A stretch of DNA of 64,000 nucleotides from Duganella phyllosphaerae (GCF_001758785.1 NZ_LROM01000112.1:1-64000); one strand, 5' to 3'; counted from the first letter of the stretch, positions 7,520-16,154 are shown. Program-made: numbers and translations. The notes: generated by a model from the letters alone, not told the origin.

Positions 7520-9337
7520 ATGAATCGCGCATTTGCAGGCCTATTCCTGGCCGTGGCCGTGGCTGCGCTGGCATCCACCGCCAGCCCCCAGACGCTCTTG
7601 ACGCAAAACTTCAGCGCCGATCCGTCGCCTCACTACTTCGCCGGCAAGTACATCGTGTACGCCACCGACGACCAGAACAACTCGGGCAAATACTGGGATT
7701 CCACCTCGTGGCGCGTGCTCACGTCCAGCAACCTCACCAGCTGGAAAGACCACGGCCCCATCCTGCCGGCCAATATCTTCAAGTGGGCCAGCGCGGACGC
7801 CAAGGCCTGGGCGCCCGAGGCGTTCGAGCACCAGGGCAAGTATTACTTTTTCGCGCCGGTCGGCGGCAAGCAGATCGGCATCGCCGTGGCCGACAATCCG
7901 CTCGGCCCGTTCGTCGACCTGATCGGCAAGCCGCTGGTGGAGACGCCGCGTGACGCCAACGCCGGCGACGAGCCGATCGACCCAGCCGTGTTCCGCGACC
8001 AGGATGGCCGCGTGTTCCTGTACTTCGGCACCCGCGTGCCGAAAGTGGTCGAATTGTCGGCCGACCTGAAAGCCACCGTGGGCGCCATCAAGAACGTCGT
8101 CGTGAACAACTTCCCGGCCAAGACCGGCTATGGCGAAGCGCCGTTCCTGCACCAGCACAACGGCACCTATTACTTTTCGTTTTCGACCGGCTGGCCCGGG
8201 CAGATCGTCTATGCCACCGGCGCCTCGCCGCTGGGGCCGTTTACGTATCGCGGCGTGCTGATCGACTTTTTGCAAATCTCCACCAACCACCACGCGATAT
8301 TCGAGCGCGATGGCAAGTCGCTGCTGTTCTACCACGACAAGGTATTGCCGGGCGGCGGTGATCACCGGCGCTCGATCCTGATGACCGAACTGGCATACGG
8401 CGCTGACGGCAGCATGCAGATCCCGGCGCCGAAACCGTTGTTCCGCGACCCCGTGTACGACGGCGCGGCCGATCCGGCCATCATCTACGACGACGCCGAG
8501 AAAAAGTGGAAGATGTTTTATACCAACCGCCGCGCCAATGTGCCGGGCTTGTCGAGCGTGAGCTGGGTACATGGCACGCCGATCGGCGTGGCCGAGTCGC
8601 TCGACGGCCGCGCGTGGACCTATCGCGGTACGGTCGATTTCCCGAAGGACATTCCGAATACGAATGGCACCGCCACCTACTGGGCGCCGGCCGTGCTCAA
8701 GCACGAGAACACCTACCATATGTATTTGACCGTGGTGCCGGGCGTGTTCGAGGACTGGAAGCATCCGCGCGCCATCGTCCACCTCACCAGCGCCAACCTC
8801 AAACAATGGAAATATGAAAGCACGCTCAAGCTTGCCAGCGACCGCGTGATCGACGCCGGCGTGCTGCGGCTGAAGGATGGCACCTGGCGCATGTGGTACA
8901 ACAACGAGCCCACCGGCAAGTCGATGTACTACGCCGACAGCAAGGATCTCTACAACTGGACCGACCAGGGATCGGCACACCTGCCGCACGACCGCGGCGA
9001 GGCGCCGCTGCCATTCTCGTGGAAAGGGAAGTACTGGCTGCTGACCGATTTGCTCGGCAATGCCGGCCTGGGCGCCTATCGCTCGGACGACGCCCGGACC
9101 TGGAGCCGCCAGCCGCACAGCCTGCTGGACAAGCCGGGCAAGGGTGCCGACGACCAGAACGGCGGCCACCACCCGGAAGTGGTGATCAGCGAAGACCGCG
9201 CCTATTTGTTCTACTTCGTCCACCCGGGCGTGCCGGACAACAAGCGCAGTTCGCTGCAGGTGACCGAATTGAAGCTGGTCGATGGCTGGCTCACCACCGA
9301 TCGTGATGCGCCCACCTACATCAACCTCAAGCCCTGA
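7520..9337 (+). CDS. Secreted protein with two GH43-like five-bladed propellers
   Basis: The 605-residue protein starts with a signal peptide (about residues 1-23) and then contains two consecutive GH43/GH32-superfamily-like propellers. In the first (about 28-300) the likely catalytic base Asp is in SADPSPHYF, the second Asp in IDPAVFRDQDG and the acid Glu in GYGEAPFLH. In the second (about 310-600) equivalents are GAADPAIIYDD, DAGVLRLKDG and RGEAPLPFSW. WAPEAFEHQGKYYFF and YWAPAVLKHENTYHMY are matching strands of the two halves. GH43 enzymes cleave arabinose- or xylose-containing glycans; the real substrate is unknown. GGAG lies 8 bases before the ATG. The stop abuts the stop of the convergent MFS gene. 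Confidence 0.82.
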   Translation: MNRAFAGLFLAVAVAALASTASPQTLLTQNFSADPSPHYFAGKYIVYATDDQNNSGKYWDSTSWRVLTSSNLTSWKDHGPILPANIFKWASADAKAWAPEAFEHQGKYYFFAPVGGKQIGIAVADNPLGPFVDLIGKPLVETPRDANAGDEPIDPAVFRDQDGRVFLYFGTRVPKVVELSADLKATVGAIKNVVVNNFPAKTGYGEAPFLHQHNGTYYFSFSTGWPGQIVYATGASPLGPFTYRGVLIDFLQISTNHHAIFERDGKSLLFYHDKVLPGGGDHRRSILMTELAYGADGSMQIPAPKPLFRDPVYDGAADPAIIYDDAEKKWKMFYTNRRANVPGLSSVSWVHGTPIGVAESLDGRAWTYRGTVDFPKDIPNTNGTATYWAPAVLKHENTYHMYLTVVPGVFEDWKHPRAIVHLTSANLKQWKYESTLKLASDRVIDAGVLRLKDGTWRMWYNNEPTGKSMYYADSKDLYNWTDQGSAHLPHDRGEAPLPFSWKGKYWLLTDLLGNAGLGAYRSDDARTWSRQPHSLLDKPGKGADDQNGGHHPEVVISEDRAYLFYFVHPGVPDNKRSSLQVTELKLVDGWLTTDRDAPTYINLKP

Positions 9338-10525
9338 TTAGTTGCGGGGCTCGGTGGTAAACACGCAGAGCCCGATCAACGGGAACGCCAGGCCCGTCAG
9401 CAGCACGCCGTGCCAGCCGTGGTGGGCGAACATCCAGCCGCCCAGCGACGAGCCGATCGCGCCGCCCATGAAGAACAGCGCCATGTACAAGCCGTTCAGG
9501 CGGCTGCGCACGTCGGCCGGCAGCGAGAAGATCGCGCGCTGGCCGGTGACCAGGCTGGCCGAGACGCCGGCGTCGAGCACGATCGAGCAGCAGACCAGGA
9601 TGGCCAGGTTGGCGATGCGGCCGGCATCGACCACCAGCGGCACTGCAAAAGCCAGCGCGCCCAGCAGCAGGGCGATCAAGGTGGTGGAGCGGCTCTTGCC
9701 CTGGTCGGCGCGGCGGCCGGCAATCGGCGAGGCGATGGCGCCTGCCACCCCGGCCAGCGCGAAGATCGCCACGCCGCTCTGGCTGATGCCGAAATTCGGC
9801 CCCGTCAATTCCAGCGACACGCAGGTCCAGAACAGGCTGAACGCGCCGAACATGCATGCCTGGTAGGCGGCGCGGCGGCGCAGGATGGGCGTGGTCTTGA
9901 GCAAGTGCCACATCGAACCCAGCAGGGTGAAGTAATGCATGCCGCCTTCGGGCTGGCGCTGCGGCAGGCGAGCGCGCAGCAAAAAGGCGAGGGCGATGGT
10001 GACCACCGCCGACAGCACGAAGATGGCGTGCCAGTTGAAAGCGTCGGCCACCAGGCTGGCGACCGGGCGCGCCAGCATGATGCCCATCAGCAGGCCGCTG
10101 ACGACCTTGCCCACGGTCTGGCCGCGTTCTTCGGGGCGTGCCAGGTGGGCGGCGAACGGCACGATGATTTGCGCGGCAACCGCACCGAGGCCGATGCACA
10201 ACGCGGCCGCCAGGAACACCAGCGGATTGGCAGCCACGGCGGCAGCGAGCAGGGCCAGCGCACAGAGCACGAGCGAGATGAAAATCAGGCGGCGGTTTTC
10301 CACCAGGTCGCCGAGCGGCACGATGAACAGCAGGCCGAGGCAATAGCCGAGCTGGGTGAGGGTGACGATCAGGCCGGCGGCACCGGGATCGAGGCCGGTG
10401 TCTCGGCTGATGGGGCCGATCAGGGTTTGGGCGTAATACAGGTTGGCGACGATTAAGCCGGTCGCGACGGCAAACAACCAGACCATGCCGGGAGTAAGTT
10501 CTTGCTGGGCGTGGGACTGGCTCAC
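9338..10525 (-). CDS. MFS transporter (12 TM)
   Basis: The 395-residue inner-membrane protein has the MFS pattern of about 12 hydrophobic helices, with the loop 2-3 motif seen as PLGDLVENRRLIF and a matching RRADQGKSR in the second half. Near the N-terminus VANLYYAQTLIGPIS is typical of a subgroup of proton-driven drug or sugar-type exporters. The substrate cannot be assigned. AAGGAGC lies 9-10 bases before the ATG at 10525. The gene is convergent with the GH43-like gene, so a role in uptake of its products is possible but not indicated. A monooxygenase gene lies 72 bases upstream on the same strand. Confidence 0.88.
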   Translation of the reverse strand: MSQSHAQQELTPGMVWLFAVATGLIVANLYYAQTLIGPISRDTGLDPGAAGLIVTLTQLGYCLGLLFIVPLGDLVENRRLIFISLVLCALALLAAAVAANPLVFLAAALCIGLGAVAAQIIVPFAAHLARPEERGQTVGKVVSGLLMGIMLARPVASLVADAFNWHAIFVLSAVVTIALAFLLRARLPQRQPEGGMHYFTLLGSMWHLLKTTPILRRRAAYQACMFGAFSLFWTCVSLELTGPNFGISQSGVAIFALAGVAGAIASPIAGRRADQGKSRSTTLIALLLGALAFAVPLVVDAGRIANLAILVCCSIVLDAGVSASLVTGQRAIFSLPADVRSRLNGLYMALFFMGGAIGSSLGGWMFAHHGWHGVLLTGLAFPLIGLCVFTTEPRN

Positions 10526-10597
10526 GGGGAATTGCTCCTTTTTTGAAAAGGCGGCAATTCTACAGCGAGCCAGTATTTGCTGCTGGCGGGCTGGCGT

Positions 10598-11617
10598 TTA
10601 AGCGAATCCGGCTTCGGCCTTTTTAATAGACTGGTGCACCTCGGCCGTGATCTCGTACGAGCGCAGCCGGTGCTGGTGGTCGAAGATCTGCGACGTGATC
10701 ATCAACTCGTCGGCGCCGGTGCGGGCAACGAATTCCTGCAAACGCTGGCGCACGGTGTCGGGCGCGCCGATGGCCGTGCACGACAGCACCGAGTCGAGCA
10801 TGGTGCGTTCGGCAACCCCCAGCGATTCGAGGTAGCCGGCCTTGGGCGGCTGCAGCTTGCCGGGATTGCCGGTGCGCAGGTTGACGAACGCTTGCTGCAT
10901 CGACGTCGCGCGGAAATGCGCCTCCTCGTCGGTATCGGCGGCAAATACGTTAAAGCCCAGCATCACGTACGGCTTGTCGAGCTGGGCTGACGGCTGGAAA
11001 TTGCTGCGGTAGAGCGCAATCGCCTGCTGCATCATCGACGGTGCAAAGTGCGAGGCAAACGCAAACGGCAAGCCCAGGTGCGCGGCCAGTTGCGCGCCGA
11101 AGGTGCTCGAACCGAGTATCCACAGCGGCACCTTGGCGCCCTTGCCGGGCACGGCCAGCACGCGCTGGCGCGGCGTGTCGCTCATGTAATCTTGCAGTTC
11201 CAGTACATCTTGCGGGAAGGCGTCGGAATCGGACTCGAGGTTGCGGCGCAGGGCGCGCGCCGTGGTCTGGTCGGAGCCGGGCGCACGGCCCAGGCCCAGG
11301 TCGATGCGGCCCGGGTGCAGCGCTTCCAGTGTGCCGAACTGCTCGGCGATCACCAGCGGAGAATGGTTCGGCAGCATGATGCCGCCGGCGCCCACGCGGA
11401 TGGTGGACGTGCCGCCCGCCACGTGCGCCAGCAGCACTGCCGTGGCGGCGCTGGCAATACCGGGCATACCGTGATGTTCAGCCAGCCAGTAACGCTGGAA
11501 CCCCCAGCGTTCGCCATGCTGGGCGAGGTCGAGGGTGTTACGGAACGATGCGGAAGCGTTGCTGCCTTCGGCGATCGGCGAAAGGTCGAGGATGGAAAAT
11601 GGGATCATGCAAGCCAT
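10598..11617 (-). CDS. LLM-class (luciferase-like) flavin-dependent monooxygenase, YhbW type
   Basis: The 339-residue protein is collinear with E. coli Yhb[16 protein letters not shown] at the N-terminus, the [15 protein letters not shown] strand, [20 protein letters not shown], the [14 protein letters not shown] loop, and [20 protein letters not shown]. It forms a TIM barrel that uses reduced flavin supplied by a separate reductase; the substrate is unknown. The start could be the ATG at 11617 (MACMIPF) or 11608 (MIPF); the second fits the family better, and neither has a clear ribosome site. It may be co-transcribed with the MFS gene downstream. Confidence 0.9.
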   Translation of the reverse strand: MACMIPFSILDLSPIAEGSNASASFRNTLDLAQHGERWGFQRYWLAEHHGMPGIASAATAVLLAHVAGGTSTIRVGAGGIMLPNHSPLVIAEQFGTLEALHPGRIDLGLGRAPGSDQTTARALRRNLESDSDAFPQDVLELQDYMSDTPRQRVLAVPGKGAKVPLWILGSSTFGAQLAAHLGLPFAFASHFAPSMMQQAIALYRSNFQPSAQLDKPYVMLGFNVFAADTDEEAHFRATSMQQAFVNLRTGNPGKLQPPKAGYLESLGVAERTMLDSVLSCTAIGAPDTVRQRLQEFVARTGADELMITSQIFDHQHRLRSYEITAEVHQSIKKAEAGFA

Positions 11618-11820
11618 ATCGGGCCGTAACCGACAGTTTCAACCTGGTCCCCACACTCGTTGTGGTTATTCAGCCACCAGTTCTCTTGTCGAGCTGCCAT
11701 TAAAGTGTATGAAATCAGACGCTTAGCTGGCTTGAAGTCACAAATAGTTTTTCCAGGGCGCTCTCCTGTTTTATTATGGGAAACAGAACGGCAGACCGCC
11801 GCATCGCTCCAAATTCCACT

Positions 11821-11834
11821 AAATAATGTTATTT
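11821..11834. promoter_or_regulatory. 14-base perfect palindrome upstream of the TraB-like gene
   Basis: AAATAATGTTATTT is a perfect palindrome ending 33 bases before the ATG at 11868. It lies in a 250-base stretch (11618-11867) that is noticeably AT-richer than its surroundings and holds no convincing gene. It could be an operator; no regulator is identified. Confidence 0.25.
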
Positions 11835-11867
11835 CGATGGCATCCCCTGTCATCGTCGGGAATTCGC

Positions 11868-12779
11868 ATGCCTGTCAAAATGATTGCCTTATTTGTATTG
11901 ATGATTACCCTGTTTTCGCAGGTAGCCGCCGCAGCCGGCCTGAGCGAAGCGAGTTCGCCGCGCCGTGGTCAGCTGTACAAGGTCACCCTGGACGGCAAGA
12001 CCAGCTATTTGTTCGGCACCATCCATGTCGGCAAGGATGGCTTTTACCCGCTCGATGCGGAAGCTTCGCGTGCGCTGCTCGACTCCAAGGCGCTGGTGAT
12101 CGAACTCGACATCCGCGAAAACGCCTCGTTCCAGAAAGCCATGGCGCTGCACGGCCGTTATGCGGCTGGCGAAAAGCTGCAAAACCATGTGCAGCCGCAA
12201 ACCTTGCAGAAACTGGCGCCCGCACTGGCCAGGGCCAGCATGTCCTTGCAGTCGGTCCAGCAATTCAAACCGTGGCTGATCGCCAACCTGCTGGTGGGCA
12301 TGGAACTCGATGCGCGCGGTTTCAAGCGTGCCCAGGCGGTGGAGTACGCGCTGCTGGCGGCCGCCAAGGAGCAGGACAAGGCCGTGCGCCAGCTGGAAAG
12401 CGCCGAGTACCAGCTGGGCCTGTTCGACACGCTGGACGCGCGCCAGCAAGAGCAGTACCTGCTCGAAAGCCTGGCCGACCTGGAAAGCGGCACGGCGATG
12501 AAAAAATCGCTGGCGCTGATCGATGCCTGGAACGCGGCCGACATTCCCGGCATCCAGGCCGCCTGGCGCACCGCCACCAGCGGCGATTCGATTGCCGCCG
12601 AATTCATGCAGCGGGTTCTGCTGGGCAAACGCAACCCGGAGATGGCCGCCAATATCGAACGCATCATGCAGCAGGACCAGGTGGCGTTCGTGGGCGTGGG
12701 CCTGTTGCACCTGATCGGCGACGACGGCCTGCCGCAACTGCTCAAGCGTCGCGGCTACCAGGTCGAACAGCTGTACTAG
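11868..12779 (+). CDS. TraB/GumN-family protein
   Basis: The 303-residue protein has a signal peptide (MPVKMIALFVLMITLFSQVAAA) and the family landmarks: the YLFGTIHVG strand at about 45, ALVIELDI at about 84, and the C-terminal FVGVGLLHLIGDDGLPQLL with GxxH-like histidine. TraB/GumN (Tiki-related) proteins are proposed metal-dependent proteases; activity in bacteria is poorly characterised. It should be periplasmic. The ATG at 11868 is chosen because the signal peptide begins there; an in-frame ATG at 11826 would prepend 14 polar residues. The ribosome site is weak (CGGGAA). It converges with the Gly/Ser-rich lipoprotein gene 9 bases away. Confidence 0.88.
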   Translation: MPVKMIALFVLMITLFSQVAAAAGLSEASSPRRGQLYKVTLDGKTSYLFGTIHVGKDGFYPLDAEASRALLDSKALVIELDIRENASFQKAMALHGRYAAGEKLQNHVQPQTLQKLAPALARASMSLQSVQQFKPWLIANLLVGMELDARGFKRAQAVEYALLAAAKEQDKAVRQLESAEYQLGLFDTLDARQQEQYLLESLADLESGTAMKKSLALIDAWNAADIPGIQAAWRTATSGDSIAAEFMQRVLLGKRNPEMAANIERIMQQDQVAFVGVGLLHLIGDDGLPQLLKRRGYQVEQLY

Positions 12780-12788
12780 CTTTCTGGG

Positions 12789-13403
12789 TTAGTAAGTGCT
12801 CAGTACGCCGCTGCTGTAGCGCACCCGGTCGCCGATCTTGTATGACGGCATGGTATCGACCACGATGCTCTGGCTGGTGCCGTCGTCCATGCGCACGATA
12901 ATGCGGTACGGCGTTTCGCCAGTGGTGGCGCCCGACCCGGTACCCGCTCCGGTGGTGCCGCCAGCCGCCGCCGCGCCACTGACGCCCACACCGCTCGTGC
13001 CCGCCATGTTGCGTGGCAGCGGATCGATCGACTGCACCACGCCATACGAGGCCTGGGCGGTGCTGCCGCCACTGCTACTGCCGAGCCCACCGCTGGTGCT
13101 TGTCCCGGTGCCTGCACCCGCGCCAGTGCTGCCCATGCTGCCAGTGCTGCCAGAAGTGCCGGCACCTGCAGTACCCGCTGCCGGCACACCGCCGCCTCCG
13201 CCCGGCCCGGCACCGGTGGCGGCGGTGCCCGAGCTGCTGCTGCCGCTCGAGGTGTAGCCGCTGTTACCGCTGCCACCGCCACTGGTACTGCTGGCACTGC
13301 TACCGTCCATCGAACCCGAGGCGCATCCCGTCAGTCCCACGATCACCAGCATGCTCACTGCTGCCGTCCATTTGCCCTGTTTGCCGAAAATTGCACGGTT
13401 CAT
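12789..13403 (-). CDS. Gly/Ser-rich lipoprotein with SlyB-like C-terminal domain
   Basis: The 204-residue protein has a lipoprotein signal peptide with the lipobox LTGC at about residue 25. Residues 28-115 are almost only Gly, Ser, Thr and Ala, a disordered linker. A second Gly/Ala stretch follows ASYGVVQSIDPLPRN. The C-terminal 50 residues (YRIIVRMDDGTSQSIVVDTM, then GDRVRYSSG) resemble the beta strands after the glycine zipper in SlyB/PcP outer-membrane lipoproteins, but the classical glycine zipper is missing. It is probably anchored in the outer membrane. The divergent gene at 13550 shares the upstream region. Confidence 0.8.
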   Translation of the reverse strand: MNRAIFGKQGKWTAAVSMLVIVGLTGCASGSMDGSSASSTSGGGSGNSGYTSSGSSSSGTAATGAGPGGGGGVPAAGTAGAGTSGSTGSMGSTGAGAGTGTSTSGGLGSSSGGSTAQASYGVVQSIDPLPRNMAGTSGVGVSGAAAAGGTTGAGTGSGATTGETPYRIIVRMDDGTSQSIVVDTMPSYKIGDRVRYSSGVLSTY

Positions 13404-13477
13404 CTCTGCCTCCGTTAAGAGTTTAAAAGAGGTCAGAGCCGTAAGGCCGTACTTCGTTCACGCCCGCGTCCCGACGC

Positions 13478-13519
13478 TTGATATACATCAATTCAATCAT
13501 GCTACCCACAGGCAATAAT
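13478..13519 (+). promoter_or_regulatory. Predicted FNR/Anr-activated promoter
   Basis: TTGATATACATCAA at 13478-13491 matches the FNR/Anr consensus TTGAT-N4-ATCAA exactly. AATAAT at 13514-13519 is a good -10. A transcription start 7 bases after it, at about 13526, puts the centre of the FNR site (13484.5) at about -41.5, the position used by class II FNR-activated promoters. AAAGGA (13537-13542) and the ATG at 13550 follow. The divergent lipoprotein gene could also be affected. Confidence 0.6.
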
Positions 13520-13549
13520 TGTCCGGTATTACTTTTAAAGGACATCGAT

Positions 13550-13789
13550 ATGTTGACACGCGTGACAGATACTATTATCGAAGAGTTAATATTTTCAACC
13601 TGTGGGGAGCGGGAAGATCCCCGTTGCAAGCACTTGATGACGCATGCATTGCACAGCCTGGTACGCGTGGCCCAGGCCGAGCAACGGGCTCAAATGCGGC
13701 AGGACGTGGCGCGGGCCACCGGCAGTGGCCCCGGTGAGGAGGTCAGTCTGTCGACCGGATGCGATAGCGGGACCACAAGGCGCACATGA
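13550..13789 (+). CDS. Small protein of unknown function with predicted FNR promoter
   Basis: The 79-residue protein begins MLTRVTDTIIEELIFSTCGE and contains two Cys (CGEREDPRC) and a helical middle with His residues (HLMTHALHSLVRVAQAEQR). The tail after about residue 58 is Gly/Ser/Thr rich and weakly constrained. There is no signal peptide or membrane helix. AAAGGA is 7 bases before the ATG, and a predicted oxygen-responsive promoter lies upstream. The 3' end overlaps the convergent VanZ-like gene by 47 bases. I do not recognise the family; the good promoter and ribosome site make it a probable real gene. Confidence 0.65.
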   Translation: MLTRVTDTIIEELIFSTCGEREDPRCKHLMTHALHSLVRVAQAEQRAQMRQDVARATGSGPGEEVSLSTGCDSGTTRRT

Positions 13790-14135
13790 CCAGGGTGGCC
13801 ACGACAGCAGCGCTGCAATCGACCAGCCAGTCCGAGACAGCGCCGTGGCGATACGGGAAGAAACTTTGCACGGTTTCGTCCAGGGCGCCCATGACGGCTA
13901 TGGTCAGTACGGATTTGACAGCGCGCTGCACCAGTGTTCCGGTGCTACCGGTAAACAACAGGAAGGTGAGCCCGGCATAAGCGACGGAGTGCAACAGGAC
14001 GCCGGAGGCGACCCGGCCGATGTCCTGGCGGGCGCCGGGCAGGGAGCCCAGCACCAGTATCATCAGGAACAGGAGAATGGCAGTCCAGTAACGCAGGCGT
14101 GCGTGCGAGGAAGAAAGAAAAATTTGCTTGATCAT
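13743..14135 (-). CDS. VanZ-like membrane protein
   Basis: The 130-residue protein has about four hydrophobic segments (YWTAILLFLMILVLGSLPG, ASGVLLHSVAYAGLTFLLF, SVLTIAVMGALDE, CSAAVVATLVMCALW) and the VanZ landmark ALDETVQSFFPYRHGAVSDWLVD written here in two parts: ALDETVQSFFPYR and HGAVSDWLVD. VanZ in enterococci gives low-level teicoplanin resistance; most homologues are of unknown function. The ATG at 14135 (MIKQIFL) is favoured by TAAGG upstream and by family length; an in-frame ATG at 14243 would add an unlikely polar leader. Confidence 0.82.
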   Translation of the reverse strand: MIKQIFLSSSHARLRYWTAILLFLMILVLGSLPGARQDIGRVASGVLLHSVAYAGLTFLLFTGSTGTLVQRAVKSVLTIAVMGALDETVQSFFPYRHGAVSDWLVDCSAAVVATLVMCALWSRYRIRSTD

Positions 14136-14301
14136 AAAGCAAACCTTACCACGCACAACAGGAATTGGGGAGTGGTGCACCGGGATGCCAGTGCACCTTT
14201 CTTCAGTCATGCCTATCGGTTGCATGTACTCAAGATGTATCAAGTGTAAGTGGTCAATGTGACGCAGTTATGACAACGCACAAGAAAGCCAAATCGTGGA
14301 C

Positions 14302-14331
14302 AAAAAAAAGCCCGCTGGTGAAAGCGGGCTT
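14302..14331 (-). terminator. Rho-independent terminator (minus strand)
   Basis: Read leftward, AAGCCCGCT (14331-14323) and AGCGGGCTT (14316-14308) form a perfect 9-pair stem with a 6-base loop, followed by a run of U (14309-14302 are all A on the plus strand). It lies 125 bases beyond the stop of the SDR gene and directly after a second hairpin. Confidence 0.85.
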
Positions 14332-14390
14332 AAAACTATTTTCTTGGAGGAGAATAGTGGAGACAGGTGTAATTATGGGCATTGCCTAGA
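14302..14390 (-). ncRNA. Candidate small RNA with a CUCC loop hairpin and terminator
   Basis: The region 14136-14456 holds no convincing gene. On the minus strand a first hairpin pairs ACTATTCTC (14358-14350) with GAAAATAGT (14343-14335), leaving the loop CUCCAA, and is followed after three bases by the strong terminator at 14331-14302. Upstream of the hairpin the strand reads CACCTGTCTCC, so two CUCC motifs complementary to a Shine-Dalgarno sequence are exposed. This layout is typical of bacterial regulatory RNAs that block ribosome binding sites. It could instead be the 3' untranslated end of the SDR mRNA. The 5' end near 14390 is a guess; no clear promoter was found. Confidence 0.45.
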
Positions 14391-14456
14391 TATGTGTCTA
14401 ATTGATGTTTCAGATACCAGACATCAGCTTTTCGAATAACTATCCTTTTGATAGCA

Positions 14457-15218
14457 TTATTTCACTGGCACCGTGTAATTCAGCGCCATCCGGCCGCCGT
14501 CCACGTACAGGGTTTGTCCAGTCATATAGCTGGCGTCGTCGCTGGCCAGGAACGCCGCGATCGACGCCACTTCTTCCGGCTCGCCGCAGCGGCCCATCGG
14601 TGTGCGCGACAGAATTGTGTGGCGCGCTTCCGGGCTCGACATCACGGCCTGTTTCGCCAGCTCGGTCAGAATGGTGCCGGGGCCGATGGCGTTGACGCGG
14701 ATGCCGTACGGGACCAAATTAAGCGCCATTACCTTCGTCAACTGGTTGATCGCGCCTTTCGAGACCACGTATGGCACCTGGTTCGGGATGGCCAGCTCGG
14801 CGTTCACGCTCGACATATTGATGATGGCGCCGCTTTGTTGCTTGACCATCTCGCGCGCCACCGCCTGGCCGCACAGGAACATCGATTTCAGGTTGATGCG
14901 CAGTACGCGGTCGAAGTCGTCTTCGGTGAGGTCGAGGAAATCGGCGGCGTGGGTCACGCCGGCGTTGTTGACCAGGATGTCGATGCGGCCGAACGCGGCC
15001 AGGGTATCGGCCACCATGGCGTCCACGTCCACTTTCTGGCTGACGTCGGCAGCGAAGAAGCGGGCGGCGTTGCCGAGCGCGGCGGCGGCTTGTGCGCCGT
15101 CGGGCTTGATATCCACCAGCATGACCCTGGCACCTTCGGCGACCAGGCGCTGGGCGCAGGCCAGGCCGATGCCCTGGGTGGCGCCGGTGACGATGGCGAC
15201 TTTTCCGGATAATTTCAT
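14457..15218 (-). CDS. SDR-family oxidoreductase
   Basis: The 253-residue protein is a classical short-chain dehydrogenase: the cofactor motif TGATQGIG at about 12-19, DI at about 37 (an Asp after beta 2 suggests NAD preference), NNAG at about 88, the catalytic Ser in NMSSVNAE and the YxxxK motif in PYVVSKGAI. It ends TGQTLYVDGGRMALNYTVPVK. The substrate is unknown; sugar and glucose dehydrogenase-like members look like this. The ATG at 15218 is chosen because the fold starts there. It is divergent from pyrF, and its transcript may end at the terminator at 14302-14331. Confidence 0.88.
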   Translation of the reverse strand: MKLSGKVAIVTGATQGIGLACAQRLVAEGARVMLVDIKPDGAQAAAALGNAARFFAADVSQKVDVDAMVADTLAAFGRIDILVNNAGVTHAADFLDLTEDDFDRVLRINLKSMFLCGQAVAREMVKQQSGAIINMSSVNAELAIPNQVPYVVSKGAINQLTKVMALNLVPYGIRVNAIGPGTILTELAKQAVMSSPEARHTILSRTPMGRCGEPEEVASIAAFLASDDASYMTGQTLYVDGGRMALNYTVPVK

Positions 15219-15251
15219 GTGCGGCTTTCGAAGAGGGATGACGGGCAAATT

Positions 15252-15280
15252 TTAACAGTCGAAGATCGCCGCGTTACAAT
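15252..15280 (+). promoter_or_regulatory. Sigma-70 promoter of pyrF
   Basis: TTAACA (15252-15257), a 17-base spacer and TACAAT (15275-15280) match the sigma-70 consensus at 5 of 6 positions each. The GTG start of pyrF is 32 bases downstream of the -10. Confidence 0.75.
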
Positions 15281-15312
15281 AGAGGGTTTGCAACAGACTA
15301 CAAGGATGCGCC

Positions 15313-16131
15313 GTGAATTTCATCAACAAACTGTCCGCCGCGTGGACCAGCAACGACTCGCTGCTCTGCGTGGGCCTCGATCCCGACATGGCCAAGCTGC
15401 CGGCGCAGTTCCAGAACGACCCGCAAGGCATTTTTCACTTTTGCCGCGAGATCATCGACGCCACCGCCGACCTGGCCTGCTCGTTCAAGCCGCAGATCGC
15501 CTATTTTGCCGCGCTGTCGGCAGAAGACCAGCTCGAACAGATTTGCGCCTACGTGCGTGAACAGTACCCGCACATTCCGCTGATCCTCGACGCCAAGCGC
15601 GGCGACATCGGCGCCACCGCGCGCCAGTATGCGCGCGAAGCCTACGACCGCTACGGCGCCGACGCAGTCACCGTCAATCCGTACATGGGGTCCGATTCGG
15701 TGGAGCCGTACATGGAGTGGGCCGACCGCGGCGTGATCATCCTGTGCCGCACCTCGAATGCGGGCGGCTCGGACCTGCAATTTCTCGACGTGGGCGGCCA
15801 GCCGCTGTACCAGCACGTGGCGCGCCTGGTGGCGGACAAGTGGAACAGCAACGGCCAGTGCGCGCTGGTGGTGGGCGCCACGTACCCTGAAGAACTGGCG
15901 CAGGTGCGCGCCATCGTGGGCGACATGCCGCTGCTGGTGCCGGGCATCGGCGCCCAGGGCGGCGATATCGCTGCGACCGTACAGTCGGGCAAGACCGCTG
16001 CTGGCGCTGGCATGATGATCAACTCGTCGCGGGCAATCCTGTACGCGGCGCCGCAGGCGGGCGAAGACTTCGCCAGCGCGGCCCGGCGCGTGGCGCTGGA
16101 AACGCGCGATGCGATCAACCAGCACCGCTAA
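15313..16131 (+). CDS. pyrF: Orotidine 5'-phosphate decarboxylase, type 2
   Basis: The 272-residue protein catalyses the last step of UMP synthesis. The catalytic strand [16 protein letters not shown] holds the Lys and Asp residues characteristic of type 2 enzymes; [13 protein letters not shown] at the N-terminus, [15 protein letters not shown] and the phosphate-binding end [10 protein letters not shown] are also visible. Length matches type 2 members (about 270). Translation should start at the GTG at 15313, preceded by AAGGA at 15302-15306. The stop codon lies inside a fourfold CCGCTAA heptamer repeat. Confidence 0.95.
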   Translation: MNFINKLSAAWTSNDSLLCVGLDPDMAKLPAQFQNDPQGIFHFCREIIDATADLACSFKPQIAYFAALSAEDQLEQICAYVREQYPHIPLILDAKRGDIGATARQYAREAYDRYGADAVTVNPYMGSDSVEPYMEWADRGVIILCRTSNAGGSDLQFLDVGGQPLYQHVARLVADKWNSNGQCALVVGATYPEELAQVRAIVGDMPLLVPGIGAQGGDIAATVQSGKTAAGAGMMINSSRAILYAAPQAGEDFASAARRVALETRDAINQHR

Positions 16132-16152
16132 CCGCTAACCGCTAACCGCTAA
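16125..16152 (+). repeat. Heptamer CCGCTAA repeated four times over the pyrF stop
   Basis: Four exact copies of CCGCTAA lie head to tail, the first containing the stop codon and last arginine codon of pyrF. The stop TAA is thus repeated every 7 bases. Confidence 0.9.
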
Positions 16153-16154
16153 TC

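Noticed and set aside
14270-14389. Short frame MTTHKKAKSWTKK... on the plus strand
   Set aside because: It has no ribosome site and runs through the terminator hairpins; the structured RNA on the other strand explains the region better.
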